From NCBI GenBank assembly GCA_021741465.1, contig JAIOXV010000015.1, forward strand, positions 1 through 33,538: a stretch of 33,538 nucleotides of DNA, given 5' to 3'. Made by a program: the position numbers and the translations under genes. The notes beneath the pieces are model-generated. The model did not search any database and had not been told where the DNA came from. It saw nothing but the letters and a program-made list of their open reading frames with translations. The stretch is from Paracoccaceae bacterium (GTDB lineage Bacteria > Pseudomonadota > Alphaproteobacteria > Rhodobacterales > Rhodobacteraceae). Of the stretch, positions 1-8,318 are shown piece after piece; within the stretch, counting starts at the first letter, position 1, and the number at the start of each line of letters is the position of its first letter.

Positions 1-266
1 TGCGCCAGCCCCAAAATGCGCCGCTGCGCCTTGGCGATGAGGTGGCCCTGATGCTGGCGGTTCAATCGGGAGCGCTGGATGCATTGCCGCTTGAGATTGT
101 GACCCGCTTTCGTGCCGCGTTGCCCGCAGCCCTTGACCGCGACGCCGCCGATGCCTTGGACAGCTTGGCCAAAACCGGAGCCCTCAGCGACACGGCGCGG
201 GCCGCCTTCAAGGCGGCAATTGCACGCCTTGCCGCGTCGCTCGGTGATGCGGACCCCGCACCATGA
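1..266 (+). CDS. atpA: ATP synthase alpha subunit, C-terminal fragment (N-ATPase type)
   Basis: The reading frame is open from base 3, before the listed start at 42, so only the last ~87 residues of a longer protein are in the window. They match the helical C-terminal domain of F-type ATPase alpha subunits: a 'KQPQ..PL' -like segment (RQPQNAPLRLGDEVALML) is followed by a helix-rich tail. The catalytic core lies upstream of the window. The stop codon overlaps the start of the gamma gene by ATGA, so the two are translationally coupled. No delta gene lies between and no beta gene follows, which fits the N-ATPase gene order (beta-epsilon first, alpha-gamma last) rather than the housekeeping atpHAGDC order. 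The family assignment is solid; the N-type assignment is inferred from gene order. Confidence 0.8.
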   Translation, partial: RQPQNAPLRLGDEVALMLAVQSGALDALPLEIVTRFRAALPAALDRDAADALDSLAKTGALSDTARAAFKAAIARLAASLGDADPAP

Positions 267-1117
267 CCGACCGGCTTGCCGATGTCAGCGCCCGGATCGA
301 TGGCATTCGCCAGCTGGGGGCGGTGGTGAATGCAATGAAGGGCATCGCGGCCGCCCGGGCCAGAACCGCCCGCACCCAGATCGAGGCGGTCGACAGATAT
401 GCCGCAACGATTGCTCAGGCGATTGCCAATGCGATTGGTCCTGCGCCTGCCGCCCCAAGCGCCGGGCCCCCCGCAGCCCCGACCGAAGGCGACCGCGGCC
501 TTTTGGTATTCGGCGCGGAACAGGGGTTTGTGGGGGCGTTCAGCGAAAGGGTTCTGGACAGCATCGAAGCGGACCTGTCGACAGCCAGCCTTTTTCTGAT
601 CGGCACGCGCGGCCTGTCCATCGCCATGGCGCGGGGGCTGAACCCGGTCTGGTCCGTGGCTATGGCCGCACATACCCCCGGCATTCCCAAAATGGCCGAC
701 GGGGTCGTCAAGGCGATCTACCGCGCTTTGGACGCGGGGCGATTTACCCGCATGGATGTGGTTCATGCCGGCTGGGTGTCGGGCCAATTTCAAGCGGTCC
801 GGCAGGTGCTTTTGCCGATCGACCTGTCAGATTTGCCGCCGCCCCTTGCCACCCGCCCGATGACGCAGCTGCCCACCCCCACCCTGATAACCAGCCTGAC
901 CGGCGATTATCTGCATGCCATGATCTGCAAGGCCGCGCTTCATGCCTATGGCGCAGAAAACGAGGCGCGGATGGAAGCAATGTCGGCCGCAAGCAGCCAG
1001 ATCACCCGGGAACTGCGCCAGTTCGAAGCAACCCTGCGCCGGGTGCGGCAAGAGGCGATCACCGCCGAGATCATCGAATTGGGGACCGGCGTCACCACCG
1101 CACGCCATGGGCGCTGA
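263..1117 (+). CDS. atpG: ATP synthase gamma subunit (N-ATPase type)
   Basis: This 284-residue protein is the central-stalk rotor of an F1 ATPase. The N-terminal coiled-coil helix carries the family pattern (RIDGIRQLGAVVNAMKGIAA, equivalent to the usual 'I..T..AM..VA'). The C-terminal helix ends with RQEAITAEIIELGTG, matching the conserved 'R...IT.EI.EI..GA'. The middle is short and Ala/Pro-rich compared with housekeeping gamma subunits. The start is fixed by the four-base overlap with the alpha gene. It is the last gene of its operon; the next 260 bases hold no gene. Known N-ATPases pump Na+ or H+ outward at the cost of ATP and sit beside a normal ATP synthase encoded elsewhere. That role here is inferred. 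Confidence 0.82.
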   Translation: MTDRLADVSARIDGIRQLGAVVNAMKGIAAARARTARTQIEAVDRYAATIAQAIANAIGPAPAAPSAGPPAAPTEGDRGLLVFGAEQGFVGAFSERVLDSIEADLSTASLFLIGTRGLSIAMARGLNPVWSVAMAAHTPGIPKMADGVVKAIYRALDAGRFTRMDVVHAGWVSGQFQAVRQVLLPIDLSDLPPPLATRPMTQLPTPTLITSLTGDYLHAMICKAALHAYGAENEARMEAMSAASSQITRELRQFEATLRRVRQEAITAEIIELGTGVTTARHGR

Positions 1118-1236
1118 TCCCGCAACATGACAACGGTGCCAAAGCTTTCGCTGGCGGCAACTGATCTGCGTCAACGCAAGGCGGCGCGATTGCGGCCATA
1201 CTTGGCGTCACCGATAGGCCATTTTCCATCCGCTTC

Positions 1237-1320
1237 GGCCCTGTAAACCGTGGCCCCGTAAACCCTGGCCCTGTCAACCTTGTCCCTGCAAACCGTGGCC
1301 CCGTCAGCCTCGGCCCTCAT
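1237..1320. repeat. Degenerate 15-bp tandem repeat, five full copies
   Basis: Units of the form GGCCCYGTMAACCNT repeat head to tail at 1237, 1252, 1267, 1282 and 1297, with a partial sixth unit at 1312. The array lies in the 260-base gap between atpG and the next gene. On the minus strand the 15-nt period is in frame and gives a pentapeptide-like pattern (A-x-V-x-R/G). The short frame that contains it (1171-1332) has no visible ribosome binding site, so I treat the array as non-coding. Confidence 0.75.
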
Positions 1321-1377
1321 ACACAAAGACATCGGCCGTTTTGGGCCGAAACGGCCAGCGCCCGAAAGGTTTCCGCA

Positions 1378-1794
1378 ATGGCATATGCCCCGACACAGCT
1401 TGCACAAGACCCGCAATACGAACGGTTTCTTTTCTCCCCCGTGGGCGAAGACCAGCGCGGGACCAGCGTTACTGTTCTGTCCATGCTGGCCCGGCTTGGC
1501 GTTGATCCTTGGGGCGAAGCCTCGGATCTGGCGAAATTGCCCGAAGGGGCGGCCCGACAAAGGCTGGACGCACTGCTTGGCCGTTTCAGCGATGTGCAAA
1601 TCCTTGTGGCCGATCGCGGAAGGATCGTGGCAAAGCTTTTGACCTTTCTGCCACGGCAGACCACATCTGCAAAAAGCCCCGGCGATGGGCCGGAAATCGG
1701 CATTGCCTTCCCGCCTCGGGGCTCGCCCCTTTACTGGATCATCGCTGCGGCCGTTTTGGTTGGCTGGATCGCCGTGTTGGCACAAGGCCAGTGA
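1378..1794 (+). CDS. Hypothetical protein with C-terminal membrane anchor
   Basis: This is a 138-residue protein of unknown family. Residues 1-110 are soluble and fairly polar. Residues ~117-134 form one hydrophobic helix (YWIIAAAVLVGWIAVLA), so it is probably tail-anchored with the N-terminus in the cytoplasm. The start is supported by a GAAAGG ribosome binding site eight bases upstream. It sits between the N-ATPase gamma gene and an NTF2-like gene on the same strand. Overlapping minus-strand frames are longer but lack family resemblance. No function is assigned. Confidence 0.6.
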   Translation: MAYAPTQLAQDPQYERFLFSPVGEDQRGTSVTVLSMLARLGVDPWGEASDLAKLPEGAARQRLDALLGRFSDVQILVADRGRIVAKLLTFLPRQTTSAKSPGDGPEIGIAFPPRGSPLYWIIAAAVLVGWIAVLAQGQ

Positions 1795-1850
1795 GATGCC
1801 ATGTCGTAGGATCATTATTTTCGAATATCTTGCCAAGAAAGGAGCCTTGA

Positions 1851-2216
1851 ATGACAGCGGATGACACCCTTTGGGATCTGGAAGAACGCTTTTGGACAAA
1901 AGGGGCCGACAGTGCCCGCAATGCAACCGCAAAGGACGCGGTTTTTGTCTTTCCCTTTCCGACTGGCATTCTGCAAGGTGATGCGGTCTGGCGCGAAAAG
2001 GAAATCGCACAGCGCTGGCGGTCGGTCTTGATGTCACAGCGCTATCTGTCGCGCCGAGATGACATTGCCGTGCTGGCCTATCGGGTTTCAGCCGAACGCG
2101 ACGGCGAGCCGATTTATGAGGCCCTTTGCACCTCGAGCTATCTGAACGACGATGGCAAATGGCTACGCCTTTCGCATCAGCAAACACCCGTGCAGGCAAC
2201 TGCAGACGAAGATTAA
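1851..2216 (+). CDS. NTF2-like / DUF4440-type small protein
   Basis: This 121-residue protein has the layout of SnoaL/DUF4440 NTF2-like folds. An N-terminal helix (DTLWDLEERFW) is followed by a strand with aromatic residues (AVFVFPF), a helix with R-R-W (AQRWRSVLM), and antiparallel strands ending in 'YLNDDGKWLRLSHQQTP', the usual closing strand of the family. Members bind small ligands or act as minor enzymes or stress proteins, and no substrate can be named. A strong ribosome binding site (AAGGAG) precedes the ATG. It is probably co-expressed with the membrane-anchored protein 56 bases upstream. Confidence 0.65.
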   Translation: MTADDTLWDLEERFWTKGADSARNATAKDAVFVFPFPTGILQGDAVWREKEIAQRWRSVLMSQRYLSRRDDIAVLAYRVSAERDGEPIYEALCTSSYLNDDGKWLRLSHQQTPVQATADED

Positions 2217-2277
2217 GCCCAATCGCCGCAGGGGGGCAAAATCTGCCCTGCCCCCGTACGCGGCGCGCTGAAAGCGG

Positions 2278-2856
2278 TCAATCGCTCCAGGGGTGGACGT
2301 GAACATCCTGCCCCGAATGGCCCTTCATGATTTTCACGGCAAGGTCTTGGCGTTCGCTGTCCTGCGCGCGAACCCACAGCAGAATTCCACCATGCTCTAT
2401 CTGCTGGGTATAATAGTCGCGGTGGTGCTTGCCGACGCGGTGCGCCAGCAAGGCGCCGATGGCCAAGGCCGGCGCTCCACCGATTGCAACGGCGGCGATT
2501 GACGCGGCAAGCACGCTTGAGGCCGTCAGCATGGCGGCCATTGCGATAGAGGACCCCAGAAACAGAAACCCGCCCGCAATCCCGCCCTGCAATTCACCAA
2601 TCGCTTCTTCGGACACGAAGGCAGCACGCGGGGCATCGGGGTTATCGGCCAGATCGGCCGAGCGCCAAAAGGCCGCACCAAGTTTTTCGTCCAACACGTT
2701 TTGGTTGCCAAGAAGGCTGATGTCATGGCGGCTGAACCCAACCATGCGCAGATCGTAAAAGGCCTTTTGCAGGTCTTCGAAGCGCTGAAAGATGCCGACC
2801 GCCTCTGAAATATTGATGACGGTGGTCTTGTGGTGCGGGGCTTTGGTGGCAGTCAT
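2278..2856 (-). CDS. YflT/GsP17M-like stress protein with glycine-rich membrane segment
   Basis: This is a 192-residue protein. Residues ~15-45 resemble the general stress protein 17M (YflT) N-terminal domain (FQRFEDLQKAFYDLRMVGFSRHDISLL), with an alternating strand/helix pattern. Residues ~88-140 are hydrophobic, rich in Gly and Ala, and probably form two membrane helices or a glycine zipper. The tail is polar and His-rich (DVHVHPWSD). Homologues are usually annotated as hypothetical or stress proteins without a known reaction. It is transcribed away from the arginine deiminase operon. The ribosome binding site is weak, so the exact start is less certain. Confidence 0.6.
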   Translation of the reverse strand: MTATKAPHHKTTVINISEAVGIFQRFEDLQKAFYDLRMVGFSRHDISLLGNQNVLDEKLGAAFWRSADLADNPDAPRAAFVSEEAIGELQGGIAGGFLFLGSSIAMAAMLTASSVLAASIAAVAIGGAPALAIGALLAHRVGKHHRDYYTQQIEHGGILLWVRAQDSERQDLAVKIMKGHSGQDVHVHPWSD

Positions 2857-2935
2857 CGGGATATGCGTCCTTGTGGCGGCAATGCGGGCGGGCCTTGCCT
2901 GCCTGCGATGTTAAACGCCGCGGAGCGCCACGATG

Positions 2936-2949
2936 CTGATGCATATTAA
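2936..2949. promoter_or_regulatory. Possible Crp/Fnr-type half-conserved operator
   Basis: CTGAT-GCAT-ATTAA has the N4-spaced form of Crp/Fnr boxes. It shares the CTGAT half-site with the perfect dyad next to the Crp/Fnr gene at 9290. It lies between the divergent stress-protein gene and the arginine deiminase operon. The right half has mismatches. A second small dyad, TAACC-TC-GGTTA, is at 3026-3037. Both are weak candidates. Confidence 0.25.
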
Positions 2950-3118
2950 GGCCCCCCCCAATCTGCGGGACAAAGCCCTTAACACAGCCCCGTCATGGAA
3001 GATTTTGCCAAGTCTGACCCTGCGCTAACCTCGGTTAATACCCGCGGTGCCACGATGATTTAGCCTTGTTGCATTCGCCGCCCCTCCCGGCGCGGCGCGT
3101 GCTGGCAAAGGATAAACC

Positions 3119-4570
3119 ATGGCAAAACCCGCAGCGACACCCCCTGAAGAAAGCGCCCGTTTCTGGTTTCCTTCGGCCTACAGCATTCTTTTTGCGCTGA
3201 TCATCATCATCGCCGGCCTGACCTGGGTCATCCCCGCCGGGCAATATCAACGCGTGGCGTCCGAAGCGATTGGCCGTGACCTTCCGGTTGCAGGTAGCTA
3301 TGCGCCGACCGAGGCTAATCCCCAAGGTGTCTTCGACGTTATCCTGGCCCCGATTGCCGGGTTTTACGACCCCAGCAGCTATACCGCCAATGCCATAGAC
3401 GTTGCGCTGTTTGTCCTGATGATTGGCGGTTTCATCGGTGTGGTTACGGCAACCGGGGCGATTGACGCGGGCATAAAGCGCGCGATGACGCGGCTGAAGG
3501 GGCGGGAAAAATGGATGATCCCAATCCTGATGGGGCTTTTTGCCCTGGGCGGCACGACCGAGGGCATGGCCGAAGAGACGCTGGCCTTTTACGTTCTTTT
3601 GACGCCCGTGATGATAAGCGCGGGCTATGATGCGCTGACTGCGGTGGCGGTGGTCTTGCTGGGGGCCGGGATCGGCGTGCTTGGTTCAACCGTCAACGCG
3701 TTTTCGACCGTGATCGCGTCGGATGCGGCGGGGGTGCCCTTTACCGATGGGTTAATCCTGCGGTTGGCCATTCTGGCGGTGACCTTCACGGCAACGGTGG
3801 CCTATGTCATGCGCTATGCCGAGCGGGTGAAGGCCGATCCGTCGCGGTCTTTGATCTTTGATCTCAAGGCCAAGAACGAGGCGCATTTTCGCAGCGCCGA
3901 CGAAGCGGCTGCCACCACCTTTACCGGTTTGCACAAGATCGTGCTTTTGCTTTTTGGCGCGACCTTTGCGGTGATGATCTGGGGCGTCTCACTTGGCGGC
4001 TGGTGGATGGCTGAAATGAGCGGTCTGTTTCTTTTCGCAGGCATTGCCATCGGTCTGATCGGACGTTTGGGAGAAAAAGGCCTGATCGACGCTTTCGTCG
4101 GCGGCGCGCGCGATCTTCTGGGGGTGGCGCTTATCATCGGGCTTGCGCGCGGCATCGTCGTGGTGATGGACGCAGGCCATATGACCGACACGATCCTGCA
4201 TTGGGCCGAAGGCACCGTCGCGGGTTTGAACCGGGTTGTCTTCATCAACGTGATGTATTGGATCGAGGTGGTGCTGTCGTTCTTCGTGCCCTCGACCTCG
4301 GGGTTGGCGGTCTTGTCGATGCCGATCCTTGCACCGGTGGGCGATTTTGCCGGGGTGGCGCGCAGTCTGGTGGTGACGGCGTTCCAGTCGGCTGAAGGGG
4401 TTGTCAACCTTGTGACCCCAACCTCTGCCGTGGTCATGGGTGGCCTTGCCATTGCGCGGGTGCCTTATGAACGCTGGCTGCGCTTTGTCTGGCCTGTGTT
4501 GCTGGGCCTGACGATCATCATCATGGCGGCTTTGAGCCTTGGCGTTTTGTTGCAGGGAACCCCGACATGA
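3119..4570 (+). CDS. arcD: YfcC/DcuC-type carrier, probable arginine/ornithine antiporter
   Basis: This 483-residue integral membrane protein of the YfcC/DcuC superfamily has about 12 hydrophobic segments. The N-terminus carries [17 protein letters not shown], then WVIPAGQY, which is the family's typical opening (F..P.......I......W..PaG.y). It also has the glycine-rich [20 protein letters not shown] and a C-terminal segment with a [10 protein letters not shown] motif. Its stop overlaps arcA by ATGA and it heads the arcABC genes, so arginine uptake in exchange for ornithine is the likely job. Classic ArcD of Pseudomonas belongs to a different superfamily (APC), so the symbol describes role rather than homology. 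An AAAGGA ribosome binding site precedes the ATG. Other carboxylate or peptide substrates cannot be excluded. Confidence 0.75.
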   Translation: MAKPAATPPEESARFWFPSAYSILFALIIIIAGLTWVIPAGQYQRVASEAIGRDLPVAGSYAPTEANPQGVFDVILAPIAGFYDPSSYTANAIDVALFVLMIGGFIGVVTATGAIDAGIKRAMTRLKGREKWMIPILMGLFALGGTTEGMAEETLAFYVLLTPVMISAGYDALTAVAVVLLGAGIGVLGSTVNAFSTVIASDAAGVPFTDGLILRLAILAVTFTATVAYVMRYAERVKADPSRSLIFDLKAKNEAHFRSADEAAATTFTGLHKIVLLLFGATFAVMIWGVSLGGWWMAEMSGLFLFAGIAIGLIGRLGEKGLIDAFVGGARDLLGVALIIGLARGIVVVMDAGHMTDTILHWAEGTVAGLNRVVFINVMYWIEVVLSFFVPSTSGLAVLSMPILAPVGDFAGVARSLVVTAFQSAEGVVNLVTPTSAVVMGGLAIARVPYERWLRFVWPVLLGLTIIIMAALSLGVLLQGTPT

Positions 4571-5802
4571 CCACCGAGATTTCCCCAGTCTATGGCGTGC
4601 ATTCCGAAGCGGGCAAGCTGCGCCGGGTGATGGTTCACAAACCCGGTGCGGCCATGGCGCGGCTGACGCCCGCGAATTGCGCCGAGCTGCTGTTTGATGA
4701 TGTGATCTGGGTCAAACAAGCGCGGATCGAGCATATGACCTTTGTCGATGCGATGCGGAACCGCGGCATCGAGGTGGTGTTCCTGCGGCAACTGCTGACC
4801 GAAACGCTGAAAGACAGAAACGCCCGCAGATGGCTGCTGGAGGCACGGATCCGCGATGATACCGTGGGGGTCGGTCTGGCCGTTGATCTTATGGCCCACC
4901 TGATGGAGGTCGACGCCGATCTGTTGTCAACCATCCTGATCGGCGGGATGAGCCGGGCCGAACTGCCCATCGCGCCAAAAGGCGTGCTGGCCCCAATGCT
5001 GGAACCTGCCGATTTCATCCTGCCGCCCCTGCCCAACCATATCTTCACCCGCGACACGACCTGCTGGATTTACGGCGGCGTCACGCTGAACCCGATGCAT
5101 TGGCCGGCCCGGCGGCTGGAAACGCTGAACCTTGCCGCGATCTATCGCTTTCATCCCGATTTCAAGGATGCAGGCTTTCCCATCTGGTGGGGCGGTACGA
5201 TGCAAGATCATGGCCCAGCAACGGTGGAGGGCGGCGATGTCATGCCCATCGGAAACGGCACGGTGCTGATCGGCATGGGAGAGCGCACCACAGCGCAAGC
5301 CGTGGGCCAGATCGCCCGCGGCCTGTTCGCCGGGGGTGGCGCGACCCGGGTCATCGCCTGTCAGTTTCCCCGCGCCCGCGGGTCGATGCATCTGGACACG
5401 GTCTTCACCTTTTGCGACCGCGATCTGGTCACCGTCTTTGCCGAAGTGACCGATGCCATCCGCTGCTACAGCCTGCGCCCCGGCCAGGGGATGGACATTG
5501 TAACAGAAGCCGAAACCAAACCATTTCTTGAGGTGGTCACAGAGGCGCTTGGCCTGAAGAAACTGCGCACCGTGCCAACGGGGGGCGATGCCTATGAGGC
5601 CGCACGCGAACAATGGGATGACGCCAACAACCTGCTGTGCCTCGAGCCGGGCGTCGTCGTCGGATACGAACGCAACGTCTTTTCCAACACCCTTTTGCGC
5701 AAGGCTGGCGTCGAAGTCATCACCATCCCGGGATCGGAACTTGGTCGTGGGCGGGGCGGGTCGCATTGCATGACCTGCCCGCTGATCCGCGATCCAATTT
5801 AA
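4567..5802 (+). CDS. arcA: Arginine deiminase
   Basis: This enzyme hydrolyses L-arginine to citrulline and ammonia, the first step of the arginine deiminase pathway in the cytoplasm. The 411-residue length is normal for the family (~410-420). Visible landmarks are the opening [22 protein letters not shown] with Asp163, EGGDV at 221-225, the catalytic His in MHLDT (His275), and the C-terminal [11 protein letters not shown]. In that last motif Cys401 is the nucleophile by comparison with P. aeruginosa Cys406. All key residues are intact. The gene overlaps the carrier upstream and precedes arcB by 10 bases. Confidence 0.95.
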   Translation: MTTEISPVYGVHSEAGKLRRVMVHKPGAAMARLTPANCAELLFDDVIWVKQARIEHMTFVDAMRNRGIEVVFLRQLLTETLKDRNARRWLLEARIRDDTVGVGLAVDLMAHLMEVDADLLSTILIGGMSRAELPIAPKGVLAPMLEPADFILPPLPNHIFTRDTTCWIYGGVTLNPMHWPARRLETLNLAAIYRFHPDFKDAGFPIWWGGTMQDHGPATVEGGDVMPIGNGTVLIGMGERTTAQAVGQIARGLFAGGGATRVIACQFPRARGSMHLDTVFTFCDRDLVTVFAEVTDAIRCYSLRPGQGMDIVTEAETKPFLEVVTEALGLKKLRTVPTGGDAYEAAREQWDDANNLLCLEPGVVVGYERNVFSNTLLRKAGVEVITIPGSELGRGRGGSHCMTCPLIRDPI

Positions 5803-5812
5803 GGAATACCCT

Positions 5813-6814
5813 ATGCCTCAGAACCTTCGCGGCCGCTCTTTCTTGAAGCTTTTCGACTTTTCAGCAGACGAAATCTGGCAGTTTTTGCAATTGGCCATCA
5901 GCCTGAAAATGGCCAAGAAGGGCGGTTATGAGATAGCTCAGCTTGATGGCAAGAACATTGCGCTGATCTTCGAAAAAGACAGCACGCGCACGCGCAGCGG
6001 CTTCGAAGTAGCGGCCCATGACCAAGGCGCGCATGTAACCTATCTTGGACCCTCGGGCAGCCATATCGGCCATAAGGAATCCATCAAGGACACTGCCCGA
6101 GTTTTGGGGCGTTTTTTTGACGGGATCGAATATCGCGGCTATGGCCAAGAGGATGCCGAGGTGCTGGCAAAGTTTTCCGGCGTGCCGGTGTTCAATGGGT
6201 TGACCGATGCTTTCCACCCCACGCAGATCTTGGCCGATCTGATGACGATGCGGGAATCTTCCCAAAAAGCCCTGTCAGAGATTGCCGTTTGTTTCATGGG
6301 CGATGTCGGCAATAACACGGCAACATCGCTGATGGTGGGGGCGGCGTTGATGGGCATGGATATACGCCTTTGCGGGCCGCACCAATGCTGGCCGGATGAG
6401 GCGACGGTCACCCGCTGCCGCGCAATCGCCGAAACATCGGGCGCGCGCATCACCCTGACCGAAAAGCACGCCGAAGCGCTGGAAGGGGCCGACTTTGTCT
6501 ATACCGATGTCTGGGTGTCGATGGGCGAAGCTGACGCGGTCTGGGAAGAGCGTATTGCGCTTCTGTCGCCCTATCAGGTGACCGCCAAGGTGATGGGGAT
6601 GACGGGAAACCCACGTGCCAAGTTCCTGCATTGCCTGCCCGCCTTTCACAACCGCGACACACAGGTCGGCGAGGAAACGTTTCAGAAATTCGGCATTGAT
6701 TGCATGGAAGTAACCGATGAGGTTTTCGAAAGCCCCGCCTCGATTGTCTTCGAACAGGCCGAGAACCGGATGCACACGATCAAGGCGGTTCTTGTTGCCA
6801 CGATGGGGCCTTGA
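5813..6814 (+). CDS. arcB: Catabolic ornithine carbamoyltransferase
   Basis: It phosphorolyses citrulline to ornithine and carbamoyl phosphate, the second step of arginine deiminase catabolism. The 333-residue protein has the carbamoyl-phosphate loop STRTR (57-61), HPTQ (135-138), the [10 protein letters not shown] region, and the ornithine-binding HCLPAFHN near residue 270. The segment THLGPSGS-like '[15 protein letters not shown]' is typical of catabolic (ArcB) rather than anabolic (ArgF) enzymes. AAGGA precedes the ATG, 10 bases after the arcA stop. It is translationally close-coupled to arcC, which starts one base after its stop. Confidence 0.94.
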   Translation: MPQNLRGRSFLKLFDFSADEIWQFLQLAISLKMAKKGGYEIAQLDGKNIALIFEKDSTRTRSGFEVAAHDQGAHVTYLGPSGSHIGHKESIKDTARVLGRFFDGIEYRGYGQEDAEVLAKFSGVPVFNGLTDAFHPTQILADLMTMRESSQKALSEIAVCFMGDVGNNTATSLMVGAALMGMDIRLCGPHQCWPDEATVTRCRAIAETSGARITLTEKHAEALEGADFVYTDVWVSMGEADAVWEERIALLSPYQVTAKVMGMTGNPRAKFLHCLPAFHNRDTQVGEETFQKFGIDCMEVTDEVFESPASIVFEQAENRMHTIKAVLVATMGP

Positions 6815-6815
6815 G

Positions 6816-7832
6816 ATGCGTATTGTGGTTGCCTTGGGCGGGAACGCGCTGTTGCAGCGTGGAGAGCCGATGACAGCGCAGGCGCAGCACACGAATGTGC
6901 GCATTGCAGCCGTCGCGCTGGCCGATCTGGCGCGCGATCACCAGATCGTCGTGGCCCATGGCAACGGCCCGCAGGTTGGTCTTTTGGCGTTGCAAGGGGC
7001 TGCCTATGACCCCGATGCGCCATGGCCGCTGGATGTGTTGGGCGCAGAAACCGAAGGCATGATCGGCTATCTGATCGAACAAGAGCTGATGAACGCCCTG
7101 CCCGAAGGCGCGCATTGCGCCACCTTGCTGAGCCGGGTGGAGGTGGACCCAAAGGATCCGGCCTTTGAAAACCCGACAAAGCCCATCGGGCCGGTCTATA
7201 CCTCGGCCGAGGCCACGCTGGCGGTGCGCGATCATGGCTGGACAATGGGCACCGAGGCATCCGGCGGCAGCCGTCGGGTGGTGCCATCGCCGCGGCCGCT
7301 GCGGATCATCGGGCTGGACGCGATCAAGGTGCTTTTGCAGGCGGGCCACACGGTGATCTGCGCGGGCGGGGGCGGCATTCCCGTCATGCGCAACGCCGCG
7401 GGCAAGATGACAGGTGTCGAAGCGGTGATCGACAAGGATCGCACCGCCGCCCTTTTGGCGCTTGGCCTTCAGGCGGATGCGCTCTTGCTTTTGACCGACG
7501 TGTCCTCGGTCTTTCGCCATTTCGGTCATGAGGATCAAATTGCCATCACGGCCGCAACCCCCAAGACCTTTGATGATCTGGATCTGGCCGCAGGGTCCAT
7601 GGCCCCCAAGGTTGGCGCTGCGATCACTTTCGTCAAGACCAGCGGAAAGCTTGCCGGCATCGGCCGTTTGACCGACGCCCGCGCGATCCTTGAGGGCCGG
7701 GCCGGAACCCGCATCTTGCCCGAGGCCGCGACAAGCCGCCCGCGCAAGAACCATCCGCCAAAAACTTTCGGATTCACCGGGGCGGACCAATCTGTATCAG
7801 TCTGGCTCGATGATGGGGGTGCCATAGTCTGA
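6816..7832 (+). CDS. arcC: Carbamate kinase
   Basis: It makes ATP from carbamoyl phosphate and ADP, the energy-yielding step of the pathway. The ORF track starts at 6717 inside arcB. The real start is the ATG at 6816, where the protein begins MRIVVALGGNALLQRG. Family motifs follow: VVAHGNGPQVGLL, KPIGPVYT, ICAGGGGIPV, AVIDKDRTAALLA, and SMAPKVGAA before the usual end motif ARAILEGRAGTRI. The protein is 338 residues, against ~310 for most family members. The extra ~30 residues form a polar C-terminal tail (SRPRKNHPPKTF...). It is the last gene of the operon and is followed by two hairpins. Confidence 0.93.
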   Translation: MRIVVALGGNALLQRGEPMTAQAQHTNVRIAAVALADLARDHQIVVAHGNGPQVGLLALQGAAYDPDAPWPLDVLGAETEGMIGYLIEQELMNALPEGAHCATLLSRVEVDPKDPAFENPTKPIGPVYTSAEATLAVRDHGWTMGTEASGGSRRVVPSPRPLRIIGLDAIKVLLQAGHTVICAGGGGIPVMRNAAGKMTGVEAVIDKDRTAALLALGLQADALLLLTDVSSVFRHFGHEDQIAITAATPKTFDDLDLAAGSMAPKVGAAITFVKTSGKLAGIGRLTDARAILEGRAGTRILPEAATSRPRKNHPPKTFGFTGADQSVSVWLDDGGAIV

Positions 7833-7834
7833 AA

Positions 7835-7855
7835 GTTCGCCGCATTTAGGCGAAC
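7835..7855 (+). terminator. Hairpin directly after arcC
   Basis: GTTCGCC - 7-base loop - GGCGAAC starts three bases after the arcC stop. No T-run follows, so it is either a 3'-end stabilising hairpin or a weak terminator. Confidence 0.4.
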
Positions 7856-7876
7856 GTGTACCAGTCCGAGTGAGCC

Positions 7877-7919
7877 AGAAACACGTGGGGCGAGTTGTCC
7901 CCCTGCCCCGCGTGTTTCT
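7877..7919 (+). terminator. Long hairpin between arcC and a small stress gene
   Basis: AGAAACACGTGGGGC pairs with GCCCCGCGTGTTTCT over 15 positions with one G-U wobble and a 13-base loop. It is followed by a weak T-rich stretch (CTCGTTTG). It lies 33 bases before the ATG of the next small gene. It could terminate the arc operon or act as a leader structure of the small gene. Confidence 0.45.
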
Positions 7920-7951
7920 CGTTTGCGGACCGTCCATGAAAGGACACTCCA

Positions 7952-8149
7952 ATGACACCAGAAATCAACAAATCGACCAACGCTGCCGACCAGATGAAAA
8001 CCGTGAAGGCCGCGTGGGATAAGGCGCCTTCTGGCCCGAAGAAGGAAGCGGCACTGAAGCACTATCAGGCCGCCGAGAAGGCCCATACGGCCAAGAACGA
8101 TGCCGACACGATCAAGGCCTTGGACGCCGCGACCCACGCGCTGGCGTAA
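7952..8149 (+). CDS. Small Ala/Lys-rich hypothetical protein
   Basis: This 65-residue, highly charged, all-helical protein is rich in Ala and Lys (AAWDKAPSGPKKEAALKHYQ; EKAHTAKNDADTIK). It has no membrane segment or signal peptide. It is preceded by a good ribosome binding site (AAAGGA) and a long upstream hairpin. The composition resembles small cytosolic stress-associated proteins of alphaproteobacteria, but I do not recognise a named family. It lies between the arginine deiminase operon and a DUF3309 gene. Confidence 0.6.
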   Translation: MTPEINKSTNAADQMKTVKAAWDKAPSGPKKEAALKHYQAAEKAHTAKNDADTIKALDAATHALA

Positions 8150-8162
8150 CATGATGACGGGA

Positions 8163-8185
8163 CTGCCCGGTTTACTGCCGGGCAG
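8163..8185 (+). terminator. GC-rich hairpin after the 65-aa gene
   Basis: CTGCCCGG - TTTACTG - CCGGGCAG is a perfect 8-bp stem starting 14 bases after the stop codon. No T-run follows. It may be a terminator-like 3' hairpin. Confidence 0.4.
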
Positions 8186-8207
8186 GCCCACGAAAAACGC
8201 AGGCCAA

Positions 8208-8213
8208 TATAAT
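8208..8213 (+). promoter_or_regulatory. Possible -10 box for the DUF3309 gene
   Basis: A perfect TATAAT lies ~106 bases before the DUF3309 start, just after the preceding hairpin. No good -35 box is visible at 16-18 bases, so this is weak evidence for a separate promoter. Confidence 0.25.
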
Positions 8214-8270
8214 GCGCCCTGTGCGTCCCGCGCGGCGCGGCTTGCGCCACCTCAGTTCCAGTCCGACCGC

Positions 8271-8300
8271 GGTCCTTGCCCGATTTTGCCGCCAAGGACC
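8271..8300 (+). promoter_or_regulatory. Inverted repeat in the leader of the DUF3309 gene
   Basis: GGTCCTTG - 14-base loop - CAAGGACC is a perfect 8-bp stem ending about five bases before the ribosome binding site (CAGGAG). If transcribed, it would sit just upstream of the translation start, where it could modulate initiation. Confidence 0.35.
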
Positions 8301-8318
8301 CCAACAGGAGACAGCACC

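Noticed and set aside
112-1164. 350-aa plus-strand ORF
   Set aside because: It is an out-of-frame shadow of atpA/atpG, with Arg/Pro/His-rich composition.
1171-2199. 342-aa minus-strand ORF
   Set aside because: It covers two plus-strand genes with good ribosome binding sites; only its last part, over the 15-bp repeats, is curious and is reported as a finding.
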